DNA from: Orthonyx spaldingii
Lineage: Eukaryota; Chordata; Aves; Passeriformes; Orthonychidae
Assembly (NCBI GenBank): GCA_013397795.1
Contig: VZTJ01000089.1
Coordinates: forward strand, 1,075,829-1,139,828
Direction of reading: 5' to 3'
Length of the DNA: 64,000 bases
Each line of letters begins with the position of its first letter. Position 1 is the first letter of the stretch. Below the pieces are notes generated by a model that saw only the letters and a program-made list of their open reading frames with translations, did no database searches and had not been told where the DNA came from. Shown piece after piece: positions 36,201 to 48,039 of the stretch. The position numbers were made by a program, and so were the translations under genes.

Positions 36201-38819
36201 GGCTCTGGTCAGAATGAGACATCGGGTTAGGGATGGGGAGTACTGCACCCCAAAGGCCCTCTCTGACCCATTCCCCTCCACAACTGCTCAAATCAGCCAC
36301 CCAAGGCCCACCTCTGAAAATTTACCAATTTTATCCTCCTTTTGTACCTACTCATCTAGCAACTGGCAAGGTCGTAACTTTCCTCCTCCCCACAGGGCCA
36401 TGAAAATGACGGTATCTCAGGCACATAAATTATAGTTGGCTTCAAACAGGTTTCTCCCAGGACAACCTGATTGCAAAAAGGACTGGATTTCAGCAGAGGC
36501 CACTAAAAAACAGAACCAGCAGTGGGAGGAACACTGGGAACCATCAAGGGGAGAAACAATTCACAGCCATGTCACAAAAGATGAAGATATCTCCTGTGAC
36601 CCAATTCAAGCTAGCGCAGTCCAGAGCTGCCGTGGAGATGAGACGGGGAGCTCTCAACACGTGCAGCTATCAGCACAGCTGCATGCACACCATCACTGCC
36701 AATCACAACAAAACTGCCTTCACCAGACTGGATCTCCTAATTACAAGACGTGAACACAGCCTGAACCAAACCCTCTTTGGATTCAGCGCAGGATGGCTCC
36801 AGGGATTAGTGCAACCTCCACTGGAGGCAACTTGGTCCAAATCCAACCACAGCCATTAGCAAGTGAAAGGTATTGCCAAGCAGCAGCTGTTTGGTGGCTT
36901 GCATGAAACGAGTTTATGGTTTCAGTGCAGATCCTGTCACAAAAAAATGCCAGTCACCTCCCTGGAGCTCAAAGGTGTGAAGGCAGAAGCACCCACCCAC
37001 TGCTCCAGAGCTGGAGATGCTGACGTGGGAGGCGTTCCCATGCGGGCCCAGTACCAGCTCCGCAGAGCCAGCCCTGACCTCCGCAGGGGTTTCAGAACCA
37101 GGTATGTTTTGCAACTTGGCAGAAACACACAGCTAAGTAACAGAAACCACCACCCACATGAAGCCAGAAGAACAAAGTACCAGTGTTTTCCTGCCCCAGA
37201 CATGTGCGTGCCCCATCTCCTCTCTCACACCAAAAATAGCTTCTACTTTTTCCCTTTTGGCAACAACAAACCGAGGTTTGAGCGCATTTGCTTTCAATAA
37301 ACTAAACACGTTTTGCAAGAGTCTCTCTCACAGTGAAACTTACTCAACTAAAGTTATAAAATATTTGTTACACGCAGAACTTTCCTCCCATGGCATCGTG
37401 GGACTCAACCCCAACACTCTGCAAGCCTTGCTCGCTGAATTCCTCACCCAAGGCACAGGTCCTGCACAGAGCTGGCAGACCCAGGCACACAGGAGGCTTG
37501 AGCTAAATCCCAAAGTCACCCAACGAGTCAGCACTGAAACTCAGAGAATCAAGTACAATTTCATTAAAACCATCCAGGAATGCACGGCTTCACTAGAGCC
37601 CTTGAAGAGTTTTGTCACCACTTCCAGAAAAGAGGGAAATGCTCACCCAGTTGTCCCAACTCACATTGGTTCCCTTTATGAATCAGTAGTAGAACCAAAT
37701 CTTTATCAGCAAAGCACATTGCAAACTGAAACTTAACCCTGCTGATAAAAACCCTATGCTAAAAGGAAAATTGAAATGGAAAAACTCTCACCCCACATGG
37801 CAAAAGCATACCACTGGAACAATATCACATCCACCAAACTCTGATTGAAAACACCAGATTCAGCAAAACCCTGATGTTTTCAGGCACCCAGAGCGCCAGC
37901 CTTTGCTTCATGTGAGTACTGTGGGAGAGGTCGCCGAAAGAGTTCAACCCATAAATGCCTGTGAACCAACGGGTTAGGAAACACCCACTGCACAGATCAC
38001 CTCCAGCAGCACTGTCCTCTCCCGCACATCCTTGAGCTGACCCAAAACACAAAGTTCAGGGAGCAGACGCAGCCTCCAGCGCAGGCAGCAGTGCCTGCAG
38101 GCATGCTGGGCTTCCACAGGGTTCAAAGCGCTGCAAGGAGGGATGGGTTTGCTGGGTCAACACGGCCCCGCGCCCCAGGCAGCCCCAGCCCGAGCCCTGC
38201 AGGTTTTGCTGCTTCAGTGGTGTTGGCAGCAGCCCACATGGCAGGCAGCTGCCTGCACCCACTGCAGCCTGCTCTTTGTGCATTGTCAGGGCACGGGATT
38301 AGGAGGAAGGGCCGAGGGAGAAGAGGGAACAGGAAATTATAAGAACCAACAGAAAAAAAGAGCGATCAGTCCAGACACCGCAGCTGGGGTTCAGAGAAAC
38401 GTGCACTTGTTGCCTGCAGACAGCGGCTCAGTTACCCCCCGTAAATATTTACACAGCGAACACCGCACCGCCCGAGCAGCCAGCCCTGCAGCTCTCGGCA
38501 TGCCCGGGAGCCGGCCGTGCCCCGGCACGCACCGACCCGGCTCGGGGCAGGGCTGCTGTCCCACCCGGCCCGGTGACCCCTCGGATGCTCATTCATTGCT
38601 CCGGCTCTCGGTCAGCGCCAGCCCACGGGCTCCCAACGCGCGGGGGGCAAGAGTCGGGAAATACAGCAGGATTGAAGGAAAGGGAGGAAAAAAGAGGAAG
38701 GGGGAGTAAAAAAAGGCCCTTGGGTGCCCCCACCCCGCAGAGGGGTGTCCCCGCCAGTTCGCCAAGCGCGGGGCTCCCCCGCGCTCCCGGGCGGCGCGTT
38801 CCCTTGAGGCCAGAAACAG

Positions 38820-39428
38820 NNNNNNNNNNNNNNNNNNNNNNNNNNNNNNNNNNNNNNNNNNNNNNNNNNNNNNNNNNNNNNNNNNNNNNNNNNNNNNNNN
38901 NNNNNNNNNNNNNNNNNNNNNNNNNNNNNNNNNNNNNNNNNNNNNNNNNNNNNNNNNNNNNNNNNNNNNNNNNNNNNNNNNNNNNNNNNNNNNNNNNNNN
39001 NNNNNNNNNNNNNNNNNNNNNNNNNNNNNNNNNNNNNNNNNNNNNNNNNNNNNNNNNNNNNNNNNNNNNNNNNNNNNNNNNNNNNNNNNNNNNNNNNNNN
39101 NNNNNNNNNNNNNNNNNNNNNNNNNNNNNNNNNNNNNNNNNNNNNNNNNNNNNNNNNNNNNNNNNNNNNNNNNNNNNNNNNNNNNNNNNNNNNNNNNNNN
39201 NNNNNNNNNNNNNNNNNNNNNNNNNNNNNNNNNNNNNNNNNNNNNNNNNNNNNNNNNNNNNNNNNNNNNNNNNNNNNNNNNNNNNNNNNNNNNNNNNNNN
39301 NNNNNNNNNNNNNNNNNNNNNNNNNNNNNNNNNNNNNNNNNNNNNNNNNNNNNNNNNNNNNNNNNNNNNNNNNNNNNNNNNNNNNNNNNNNNNNNNNNNN
39401 NNNNNNNNNNNNNNNNNNNNNNNNNNNN
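38820..39428. other. Assembly gap of 609 unknown bases
   Basis: An uninterrupted run of N. Both flanks are very GC-rich and the right flank is a tandem repeat, the usual cause of dropout in bird assemblies. Open frames that cross it are artefacts. The true size may differ. Confidence 0.99.
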
Positions 39429-39431
39429 ATC

Positions 39432-39773
39432 ACCGGTAGTGTCCCCGTTACCGGCTGTATCCCCATCACCGGCCGTGTCCCAGTCACCGGCCGTGTCCCC
39501 ATCACCGGTAGTGTCCCCGTTACCGGCTGTATCCCCATCACCGGCCGTGTCCCAGTCACCGGCCGTGTCCCTATCACCGGTAGTGTCCCCGTTACCGGCC
39601 GTGTCCCCACCACCGGCCGTGTCCCCGTCACCCCCTGTATCCCCGTCACCTGCCGCTTCCCCCTCACCCGCTGCATCCCCATCACCGGCCGTGTCCCCGT
39701 CACCGGCCGTGTCCTCGTCACCCGCTTCATCTCTGCCACCGGCAGTACCGCTGCCACCGGTTCATCAGTGCCA
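39432..39773. repeat. 18-bp CpG-rich minisatellite with 72-bp higher order
   Basis: About 19 units of 18 bases, most beginning ACCGG (for example ACCGGCCGTGTCCCCATC), start at the gap edge. The first units repeat as a block of four (ACCGGTAGT, ACCGGCTGT, ACCGGCCGT with CAGTC, ACCGGCCGT with CATC), a 72-base higher-order period; later units decay rightward. Since 18 is divisible by three, both strands stay open, giving a PAVSPS-type hexapeptide on + and a GTRPVT-type on minus. That openness follows from the period and is not evidence of a protein. Confidence 0.92.
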
Positions 39774-39845
39774 CCAGTGACCTCGGTGCAGCCGCCTGCA
39801 CCGCCGGTGTTCCCGGCTTTAACCGGTGCTCCGGGCTGAGTTAGA

Positions 39846-42800
39846 GCCCCTGGCTGTCATTGATAATGGTTTTGGTGCAAATCAGTGATTCTCGCTTGTG
39901 ATGTGAGCTGGCCCGACAATCTCCTCATCGCTGTGGTATTTCAGACACTTGGTTGGAGAGGGTCGGACATCGCTTGTTGTTCTGAACCCTGCCAAAGCTT
40001 CAGCCCCGAGAAAACGGTGTCCAGAGCATCCCACAGCAACATAGTTGGCAAACTTCTTTTTTTTCCCGCAAAAAGAAGGTAGGGTCTTCAGAATAGGACC
40101 CCATGATGCACATTCCCAGCCCTGTATTATAACGTGTCTATGCTGTGATCCTGACTGTATCAAAAACCTTCCCAGGGTGGGATCTTTGCAGGAAAATCTA
40201 AACAATTTAACGAGCACATGCCCACAGGAATCAGCACTGAAGCTATGCAGGTTACTGACAGATTTTAACTAGTATCTTGCTTTTTCCTACGTTTTCTTCC
40301 CCTGCATCCTCCCAGGGGGGATGAGGAAGGTCACATCTCCTCAGCCACCACTGTTCCTGCTCCGCTGCTGGGTGCCCCCTCCCCAGGCGAATCCCCCCCC
40401 CTTCCCTGCCACAAGTGATGCATGACCCCAGCAGCTGGAAAAGCATCTTGCAAACCTCCCCTTCCCTCTCCCTGCTCCAGCAGCTGTAAAAACCTCCGTG
40501 TCTCCCACCCCGCTCCAGCAGGCAGATGTGGGCACGCACGGGTACCCTGCCGCTCTGCCTGCTCAGTTCACTCCTCTTTTCCCGCATCTCCACGAACGGC
40601 ATTTCCCGGGAGCGGGAGAGCCGGATAGCGGGCAGCTCGCGGCATTCCTTGCCCCAATACGGCTGCAGGGCACAGGGACTTTCCCAGGCCTGGACTCCGT
40701 CTCCTTAAGTCACCCCACTCGATCTGTAAGCACGGGTGCTCGCCACGGTGTGAGCATAAACACCAGGAGCACAAGGCAAATTGCCTGAAAGGAGCCTGGC
40801 ACGTCAGAAAAAGCAGGAGAAGTTGTTCTCCTGTGCCTGTGGCAGTCGTGTCTGCTGGCTCTGGGCTGCACCTTTGGTGAGGTTCAAGTCTTCGGTTTAT
40901 CCTCAGGCTGAGCGTCCTGTCAAGCAAAGGAGCAGATCCGATCTTTCTCTTGGAAACCTGTTTACCTTGGAAGATAAAGGACTGGATTTATCCCTGTTGC
41001 ATTGCGGGGTTTCTCTGCTCCAGCCTTTTAGCATTTTCTGAGCTTTTTTTTTTTTATGTCTCTGACGTTTCACTTAATGAATGGAAGGCAAGTCCTGTAC
41101 CACAGCAAAAAGACTCAGGACATTAATTTTACAGGAGCCAGGAGCCAGGCTTTTATATCCCAGTGACCTTAGAACAACATTAGAATCAAATGTATTTAAA
41201 TAAACCCCTTAGGGTTGAACACACTTTCCAGTAACACTGAATATTCTGCCAGAGCACAGATGGATTTTTTGCCTGTTCTTGTGGTCCAGAAGGCCATGGT
41301 GCCAAAGGGAATCACCAGGCTGGTGTTGCAGTGGGAATATGGGCTTTTCACAGTGGCGTTGCTCTTAGAACAGTGGGGATGATTTCCTTGTGCATTTCTC
41401 TGTCCTCTGGCAGCCTGGCTGTCAGTAACTAGCAGCTACCAGATGCCAGTGGTGTTTATAAAACCATTATGCAAACCCACTATACCCAGTAATTTCAATA
41501 TAATACTCAAATTATCCAATAATACCCAAAAATAATGGGTGCCCTGATGTTGTGGGGCTAAGTGACTGCAAGTGTGGGTCAAGACCAAGCAGTGAACCCG
41601 TCCAGTCAAACCATGTCTTCATCATCCTCACTGAGGGGTGTGTGACTCTCGTTAACACAAGAGGCTGGATGTGTTTGTACGGAGTTGCTGATCCCAGGAA
41701 AGCAACTCCCTCCCCTGCCTCAAAGCAAGAACAGATCGCTTGCTTTTAAAATAGTGGCCTTGCAAACATTAGGTAGAAATGCTGTGCTCTTCGCAACAGT
41801 GCTCTGGCTTTTGGAACCTCGATGCTTTGTGTTTGCAAGTTTTTTCCCTGCGATCGTGGAAGCTGGAAGCTTCTCGAGCTGGAGAAATCCCAGATAAGAT
41901 TGTGGCAGCATCCCAAGGCTCTGGGAGCTGTGGCTTCATGCGAACAAAGCCCAGGGTGAGCCTGCCTTGAGCATCCCAGAGCGGAGGAGCGCTGGCGTGG
42001 GCGCCGTGCCGCAGCCGGACACGTACGCACACATCAAACCCAGAGACAGAGCCCGGCTGTCGCTGCAATCGCGGCAGATCTGTGCTTCGAGGCTGCAGAT
42101 AGCTTACACAGATTTTCCTTAGCGTTTCACTTGGAAGCTGCCGTTGATAGCTATTCCATCAGATAAAATGGTAATGCGAGCCATCCGGCAGTAAAGACGG
42201 GGATTTCAGCTCTCAGTGGAAAACTGGAGTCCTGCCTCAGATATTTGAGATGTTCTGCATTAAACTTGCCCTATGCTTGGCACAAATGCAAGAAAATTGG
42301 GGTATTTTCTTGGGTTGACCCGAACTCCTCCAGGAAAAGAAGTGAGATGCAAAACAGGAGCCACCCTCCCTTTGAAACCACCTTCCCATAGAAAGCTCCA
42401 GGGGAAAGTAATTACAGCTAAAGCAAGCTGTAGCCTTTAGCCTCAGTCAGCCTGTAATTGACTTTACCGGAGCATCAGCCCACTAGGACCAATGTGAGAG
42501 AAAACTATGGCAGGGGTTTACCCTCCACAACCACTCCTGACCCACGGTCCCGGCACAGGGACGAGGGGTCTTGGACCTCCTGGTGTCAGGGAGGGACAGG
42601 GGGTGGGTATGGCAAAGGGTGGAGACAGCAGGAGGTTTGCAGCCCTGCCCTGCATGATGCAACACAGCTCCCTCCAAAGCACCTTCCCACCGCTCTGCTG
42701 ACCTGCCTTTACTTGCTCCAGGCATGAGAGGAATTCCGTGGGACTCAGGCGGTGTGAAGGGATGGAGTTCACTTTAGGGAAGTGGATCTGTCTCGGGGCA

Positions 42801-43819
42801 AAAAAATCCAAAACAAACTAAAGATTTCTGCATGTTTCCCTGCAGAAGGGGGAAAGGCAAAACCCGAGAATGCAGCTGGTGTCATGGGGTCTTGCACCCA
42901 CTCCCTGCAGCCATGCTGCTGCCTTTTCCTGTGTTCACCTTCAAGCTGGCAATGATTTACAGAAACATGTTATGTGATGTGAAATATCCCAAAGTCAGTG
43001 GCACTCCGCTACAGACTGAGGGGGGGAAAATGAAGTGATCCTGGATGGTGGCTGTAAACTGGGAAATGATTCAAGCATCACCAGTTTGCCTTCATCCCCA
43101 AAGCGCAAGGGTGATCCCACCCTGTGCATCAGCCCCACCATGGGACAGGGACCCCATCAGCACCAACGTACTGCAGTTGTGACAGGATTCTGCTTTCCCA
43201 GCCAGTCCTGACCCTGCCCACAAGGCTTGGCCTCTCATTCCCTGACTGTTTCCTTGGCTCCCTCTCCCAAATCGCTGAGTGGTCCTGAGCCTGTGCCATC
43301 CCCTCCCATGGTGGGTTTGGGTTGTGTGTGGACACCCCGTGCCAGGGCCGGGCAGTGGGTCATGCCCCATCTGCCACCCCAAACCCACATCACAGCAGAC
43401 CAGAACATCACATCAGCTCCTCACAAGTCCTCCAGAGGCTGCCTGAGATTTTCACCTGTCAGGGGACAGGCAGGACCCCAAAAGAGTCATGTCCCTCCTG
43501 AAGGGATGAGCTCTTAAATGCAGATAAACGCAGATTTAGCTAGTTTTAAATCCAGCTGAAAGCAGCAAATGCATTCTCCCCACCCACAGGTGCATGGTGA
43601 CCCCAGGGCTGAGCTGTCATGGTGCAGAGGCACCAGGTGTGAATTTTGAGCCAGGAGACAAAGCTGTCCCTGTCAAAGGCAGCGATGGGGGCACTGACAG
43701 GCAGGACACAGGCTCACTGACCAGTCCCACGTGCATTTCGGCCTCCCAAATACACACCTCTAGCAGAGGGTTGCTGCCTCCCACGGTGCTGGGGCAGCTC
43801 ACAGAATAACTAACTAGTC
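39846..43819. other. Non-coding sequence, no gene seen
   Basis: Moderately CpG-containing near 40.5-40.75 kb, then ordinary sequence. An AT-rich block lies at about 41.04-41.54 kb. A G-quadruplex motif occurs at 42589-42607. No transposon, RNA gene or convincing exon was found. Confidence 0.55.
42589..42607 (+). other. G-quadruplex motif
   Basis: GGG-A-GGG-ACA-GGGGG-T-GGG: four G runs with loops of 1, 3 and 1 bases on the + strand. Confidence 0.6.
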
Positions 43820-44100
43820 TTTACCACAGAAATAAATGGCCACAGCTTTATTAAATCAATATTAATTCATAATCTTTAACAGACAATTATAGTTATCTCA
43901 CACACAAAACTACCCACCTCTTCAAATCTCTGATCTGACAGGGTTATAATTAGCTTATTACTGGCCATACATCTGCTAATAACTTTTCCCTCAGCCCTGT
44001 GAAGTGAATTAAGGAGCGCTAATAAACCATGGCTGTTAATCCATTTATATGTCTTATGCTTTTGTCTAGGCACCGAATTTAAAGATACATAAAAAGGGGT
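43820..44100. other. Candidate conserved non-coding element, homeodomain-rich
   Basis: A sharply AT-rich island in GC-rich surroundings. It carries ATATTAATTCATAAT, CAATTATAG, TATAATTAGC and GTTAATCC, a dense set of homeodomain-type cores. No repeat similarity is seen. It resembles developmental enhancers; inference only. Confidence 0.3.
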
Positions 44101-44464
44101 TTTCTCCTTTCTCTCCTCCAAGGTCTGACTACCCTGCAGCCCTTGGCTGCTGGGTGTGGACAAGGTGATCTTCTTGATGTCCTGCCACATTCCATCCTCA
44201 CTGGGAGCAGGGTGCAACGGGAAACTTGGGAGAGCACTTCACGAGCTGAAAACCCTCAGAATATTTGAGAGCAGGAATATTTTCCCCAATGCTTTCCTAT
44301 TCTCAGCCCCAGTGCCCATGCCTGGCATGAGGCAGAGGGTGTTTGGGGAAGGTCCACTGGCAAGGCTGCGAATCCCAAAAATACCCCATGGGAGGGAATA
44401 ACAGGGGCAGAGAGGGAAGAGGGGCTGGCTGTGGGCAGCACTCCCAGCTCTGCTCTCGCTCCAC

Positions 44465-44680
44465 ACCGCAGAGCGTTGCCAGTGCGGGTCATTAGCAATA
44501 ATGAAAGTGAGATCAGACGCGGCTGGGGGCGGAGGGAAGCGCTGATCTCCAATGATGGCCGGTAATAAGGGGCAGCGGAGACGCTCCGTGTGATGTGGCG
44601 AGATAAAAGCAGATGGCTGGCGGCTGCTTCTAATTATAGGACCCTGCTAACGAAGAGGGCGCTGATTAGACTGACGTTGT
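44465..44680. other. Candidate conserved regulatory element with retained CpGs
   Basis: The block combines ATTAGCAATAATGAAAG, TTCTAATTATAGG and GCTGATTAGACTG homeodomain-like motifs with an AGATAAAAGCAGATGG GATA/E-box pair and several CpGs (CAGACGCGG, GAGACGCTCCG). AT-rich motif spacing with retained CpGs outside a promoter is typical of long-conserved enhancers. Confidence 0.3.
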
Positions 44681-46418
44681 CCTAGGACATGAGTTTCCAG
44701 AAGGATCTGGCAGTAGGGCTCAGGGTTTGGGGGTGGTGTGATGGGGATCCCCACTGCCTGCCAAGACCTATCCCAAAACCTTCTTCTGCTCCATCTCTTC
44801 CCCACACCCATACCCCAAGTGAGGTTTGCTCCCACCACGGAAACACTTGGATCAGGGGCTGGGGAGGGGTCAATGAAGAGCCAGCAATGGTGTCCCCATC
44901 AGGCAGCGGTGGGTGGGAAAGCCCTGAAATCCACCACCAGCCCAAGAGGCCCTGAGTTCCAAGCCCCTGAAGACAAAAGGAAGCTCCTTTTGAGTAAGAA
45001 ATGTGGTTGAATTCACTCACGGGTGAATAATTTATGATGCTTACTGTAATGAGACATAAAAAACCATTCAGTTCTGGTTTCATCATACTTTTGGCTATGA
45101 GTAAAACAGTAGAAAATGATGAGGGCTTCCCACAGCAAAGCCAAACCCCTGAGACTGAAACTGGTAGCCAGGCCACTTCTAACCAGTGAGTTGATCTTAT
45201 GCATATTTTTGGTCATGTTGGCACTTTTCCTCTTCCATGGAAGAGATCTGAAGCGTGTTTGTAATGACAGCTCTGTCTCTTTCTCAGTTGAGCTCAGCTG
45301 GGGATGCAGGAGCCTCCCCGATGGCAGAGAGAGGACCCTCAGCAGCCTGCCTGGCGTGGTGGCAATGCCCTGACACCCATCCACTCGGGACAGCCCCCTC
45401 CTGAGGGGCTCAGGTACCCCTGCATCCACCCCTGGAGCGTTCCAACCCCACAGCATCACTCTGCACCTTTCCCCTTTTTTCCCATGGTGGTTTTTGGGGA
45501 ACTGAGGTGGCTCTGGAGCAATAACTCCCACAGGATGGGATAACTCACAGGCACCTGATCCCAAAGGAAGATTCCCCATGGTTCCAGCCTCTGGCCCTGC
45601 AGGGATAGCAGGGTTTTCTTTGCCAAAAAAGCTGAGCTCAAGTCAGATCCCCTTCTCACCCCTCCGATGCCACCCTTGCAAAACTGCTCCCCGACTGTGG
45701 ATATGCTGCAATATGTGGGAACTGGGAAATTTTGTTTCTGGAGATTTTTCATTTTAAGACATCTGGTATTTTCTGGAACTGGGAAAAACATATTTCCCTC
45801 TTTTGTAGTCACTTAAACTCCAGCAAGAGCCCTGCATTGGGATGAAGAGGCATCTTTTAACAAGAGATATAGCATGTGCAGCCCAAGGAGGAGCCAGAAA
45901 AAGTGAGGCAGAAATTTTGCCAGACAGGATGTGGATGGAGAGGCTGGAGAGCAGCTGGCTGAGATTTGGCAAAATCTTGGGGAAAAACCCCAAACTCAGC
46001 AAAACCAAACTGATGCTTGGGAGTCAGTCTCTAAAAGAAATCCAAATATTCAGGCAATGACTTTTTCTGGGTGAAGCCCACAGGAATGCCCCTCATGGCG
46101 CTGAATTGGTATTTTCAGTGGGGATGGAAAGGGGTGGAAGAGGCACACAGAGAAGAGGCTGAGGTGACACAGGGTGGGACCTGACACCCAGGTGCCCAAG
46201 GGGTGGCTGCTCCCAGCTGGGAAACCTGTCCTTGTTTAAATTGGAGCAGCTTTTCAGGAGGATCCTGGAGCTGAGCTATGGGCATCTTCCCATGAACAAG
46301 GAGCTCAGCAAGCGCCTGCGAATTCCCTGCAGGAATTTCAAGCCCTGCTTAGAGAGACGAAGCAGTTGCCAGGGCACCCAACCTTTTGACATCTTAATGA
46401 GCCAAGAGTTCAAAAGGA
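44681..46418. other. Non-coding sequence, no gene seen
   Basis: No repeat, RNA gene or supported exon. An AT-richer patch at about 45000-45120 may be conserved. Open frames on both strands lack recognisable domains. Confidence 0.5.
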
Positions 46419-46470
46419 TTTTTCTTTTTTCTTTTTTTCTTTTTTTCTTTTCCCCCCCTCCCTTCTCAGA
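46419..46470 (+). repeat. Polypyrimidine (T-run/C) tract
   Basis: Repeated TTTTTTC units (TTTTTCTTTTTTCTTTTTTT and onward) pass into CCCCCCCTCCC, about 50 bases almost free of purines. Mirror-symmetric homopyrimidine tracts can adopt triplex (H-DNA) structure. Confidence 0.85.
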
Positions 46471-46559
46471 GAATTCAACTTTTCATCTCCCTCCTCCCCA
46501 GTACGAGACAGCCAAACAGGGGATGACAAATGAGTGTCTCGCTCCACCTGAGGAGTTCA

Positions 46560-46960
46560 AGCTGCAATCATCCAGCTCCTTGTAGCTCCAAAGAGCTGGG
46601 AAGTGCCAGCGCCGGGAGAGGAGATGTAATTAGGTGCGATTCAAGAACAGCTCATCAGCTATATTTAACAGACAGGACGAATCCTCGGAAGCACAGCCCT
46701 GCAGAGGAGCCAGGCTGTGGCAGAGCTCTTCTCCCCCAGCCCTGGCTCTCTGCTGCAAGAGCTGTTTGTGTTTCTGCCTGAAACATTCTTTTTTATTATT
46801 ATTATTATTATTATTTTGCAATTTTAAGTCGTAATGGTTAATTATCCTGTAAGCATCCAAGCAGGACCTCTTACCCAGGATTTTTTAGCATGTAGATTTT
46901 CCCCTTCACCGGGATTAAAGTTAGTTGGAAGGAGAAGAGCACAATAGCCCCTTTTATCCT
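46560..46960. other. Candidate conserved element around an ATT repeat
   Basis: AT-rich motifs such as GATGTAATTAGGTGCG, GCTATATTTAACAG and GGTTAATTATCCTG flank a TTA microsatellite (46793-46816). Flanks are repeat-free and resemble a conserved non-coding element. Confidence 0.22.
46793..46816. repeat. (TTA)n microsatellite
   Basis: About eight uninterrupted TTA units. Confidence 0.95.
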
Positions 46961-47152
46961 AATCTTTCCGCCTGGAACAGATGGAGAGTCCTGCCTGAGT
47001 CCCAGTGACGTGCCACCCAGGACACGGTAACAGAGGAGACTCTGTGCCTTCTGCTGAGAGAGGGGAAAAGGGTGGGAGTGCGCCGGCGCGGGGACACCGA
47101 GTGGGATGGGAGCTCCAGCGCCTGACTCCCACCAGCTCTGCTCCTGCACGGA

Positions 47153-47272
47153 GTCACAGAATGGTTTAGGTTGGAAGGGACCTTAAAGGGGTCTGGTGCC
47201 AACCACGGGCAGGGGTGCCACTCTCTAGATAGAGCTGCTCAAAGCCCCATCCAACCTGGCCTTGACTCATCC
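47153..47272 (-). mobile_element. CR1 LINE 3'-end fragment
   Basis: GTCACAGAATGGTTTAGGTT followed by GGAAGGGACCTTAAAG, then GCTCAAAGCCCCATCCAACC, is the reverse complement of a CR1 3' end, so the element lies in minus orientation with its 3' end on the left. Only about 120 bases remain. Confidence 0.92.
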
Positions 47273-48039
47273 TGCTGGCCAGGGTTAGCACAAAGCACCA
47301 GGAGGTTTGGAGAGCACCAGGAGAGCTGGGACACTGGGCTGGGGGGGTGGCAAGGCTGCTGAGGGTTATGGTGGCTCTGACTTGTCCTCAAACCACTGTC
47401 TCTGCTCTCCATCTCAGCCCATGCTGTGCTGGGAGCTGCTGCTGGCAGGAAAGGAACCCTCCCTCAGTGTCTCTGCCAGATCCTGCCCCAAAATAACACC
47501 CGGAGATGAGGAACAGAGAAGGTCAACAACCAACCATGGCCAGTCAAGGGGCCACGGGAGGTTCTGAAACCGTGCTGATGAAGATCTCTTAAATACACAA
47601 ACTGCATTCAAGTATCAGCTTAACCACAGAAATCTCTGAAGTAACTGTTGCAGCTCCGTGGAAGACCATTCAAATTCTTCCTAATGACAGTCATCAACAG
47701 ATGGCAATTTTATGTGTCAAACTTTGGTGGTGCTTCCCAGCCATCACAGGCCAGAAGATGGGGCCAAGGATGCTCAACAGCTGCAAGCAGCAAACCACGT
47801 TGGTGCACAGCAAAACAGCCCCATTCTCTAAAGAAACCCCCAAGTTCAAGGATCTGCTGGCAAAAAGAATTATCACAACACACAGGGCAAAGTCCTCTGG
47901 CCTGTGGGGATGGGTGCTCCCCTCCAGCAAGGCTGGAGCTGAAACAGGAGAGTCCATGGAGAGCAGGGCATGCTTCCTTCCTCAGGGAAGGATAAAAGAG
48001 CCATTATGGAGATGCAGACTCTGTTCAGGCTCATGCTCG
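47273..48039. other. Non-coding sequence, no gene seen
   Basis: Nothing recognisable beyond the adjoining CR1 fragment. Confidence 0.5.

Larger units (their letters stand above)
33141..38439. other. Non-coding sequence between exon candidates and CpG island
   Basis: No gene recognised. The segment 33720-34080 is pyrimidine-rich on the + strand. A MIR-like fragment (36120-36200) and a possible conserved element (34255-34735) are listed separately. The long open frame at 37158-37736 (192 codons) shows no recognisable domain and overlaps a faint MIR-like stretch, so it is not called as a gene. CpG content rises from about 38.1 kb toward the island. Confidence 0.5.
1..38819 (-). other. Inferred minus-strand transcribed domain (intron-like)
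   Basis: Base composition on the + strand is strongly asymmetric. Hand counts of the 60-base lines at 3601, 10201, 20101, 25201, 30001 and 36541 total A 110, C 103, G 82, T 65. In vertebrate transcribed regions the sense strand usually carries excess T over A and G over C, so the minus strand would be sense here. Skew changes to the right of the CpG island at 38.4-39.8 kb, which fits transcription starting there and running leftward. Several splice-bounded candidate exons also lie on this strand. The bias was sampled, not computed over the whole window, and no product is identified. Confidence 0.4.
38440..39845. promoter_or_regulatory. CpG island, candidate promoter (contains gap)
   Basis: CpG density jumps here from the depleted background. 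Left of the gap lie dense GC runs such as GCGCGGGGGGC and CCCGGGCGGCGCGTTCC; right of it the minisatellite has one or two CpGs per 18 bases and the flank stays CpG-rich to about 39.85 kb. CpG islands of this length mark most vertebrate promoters. Skew left of it suggests a minus-strand transcript starting here, possibly bidirectionally. No TATA box is evident. The first exon may be hidden in the gap. Confidence 0.6.

Noticed and set aside
37158..37736. 192-codon open frame on the + strand
   Set aside because: No recognisable domain, no start context or splice support, overlap with a faint MIR-like stretch near 37480-37550, and strand opposite to the skew.
38573..39757. Long open frames on both strands across the gap (288 and 381 codons)
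   Set aside because: Most of their length is unknown bases. The rest is an 18-bp repeat whose period keeps frames open automatically.
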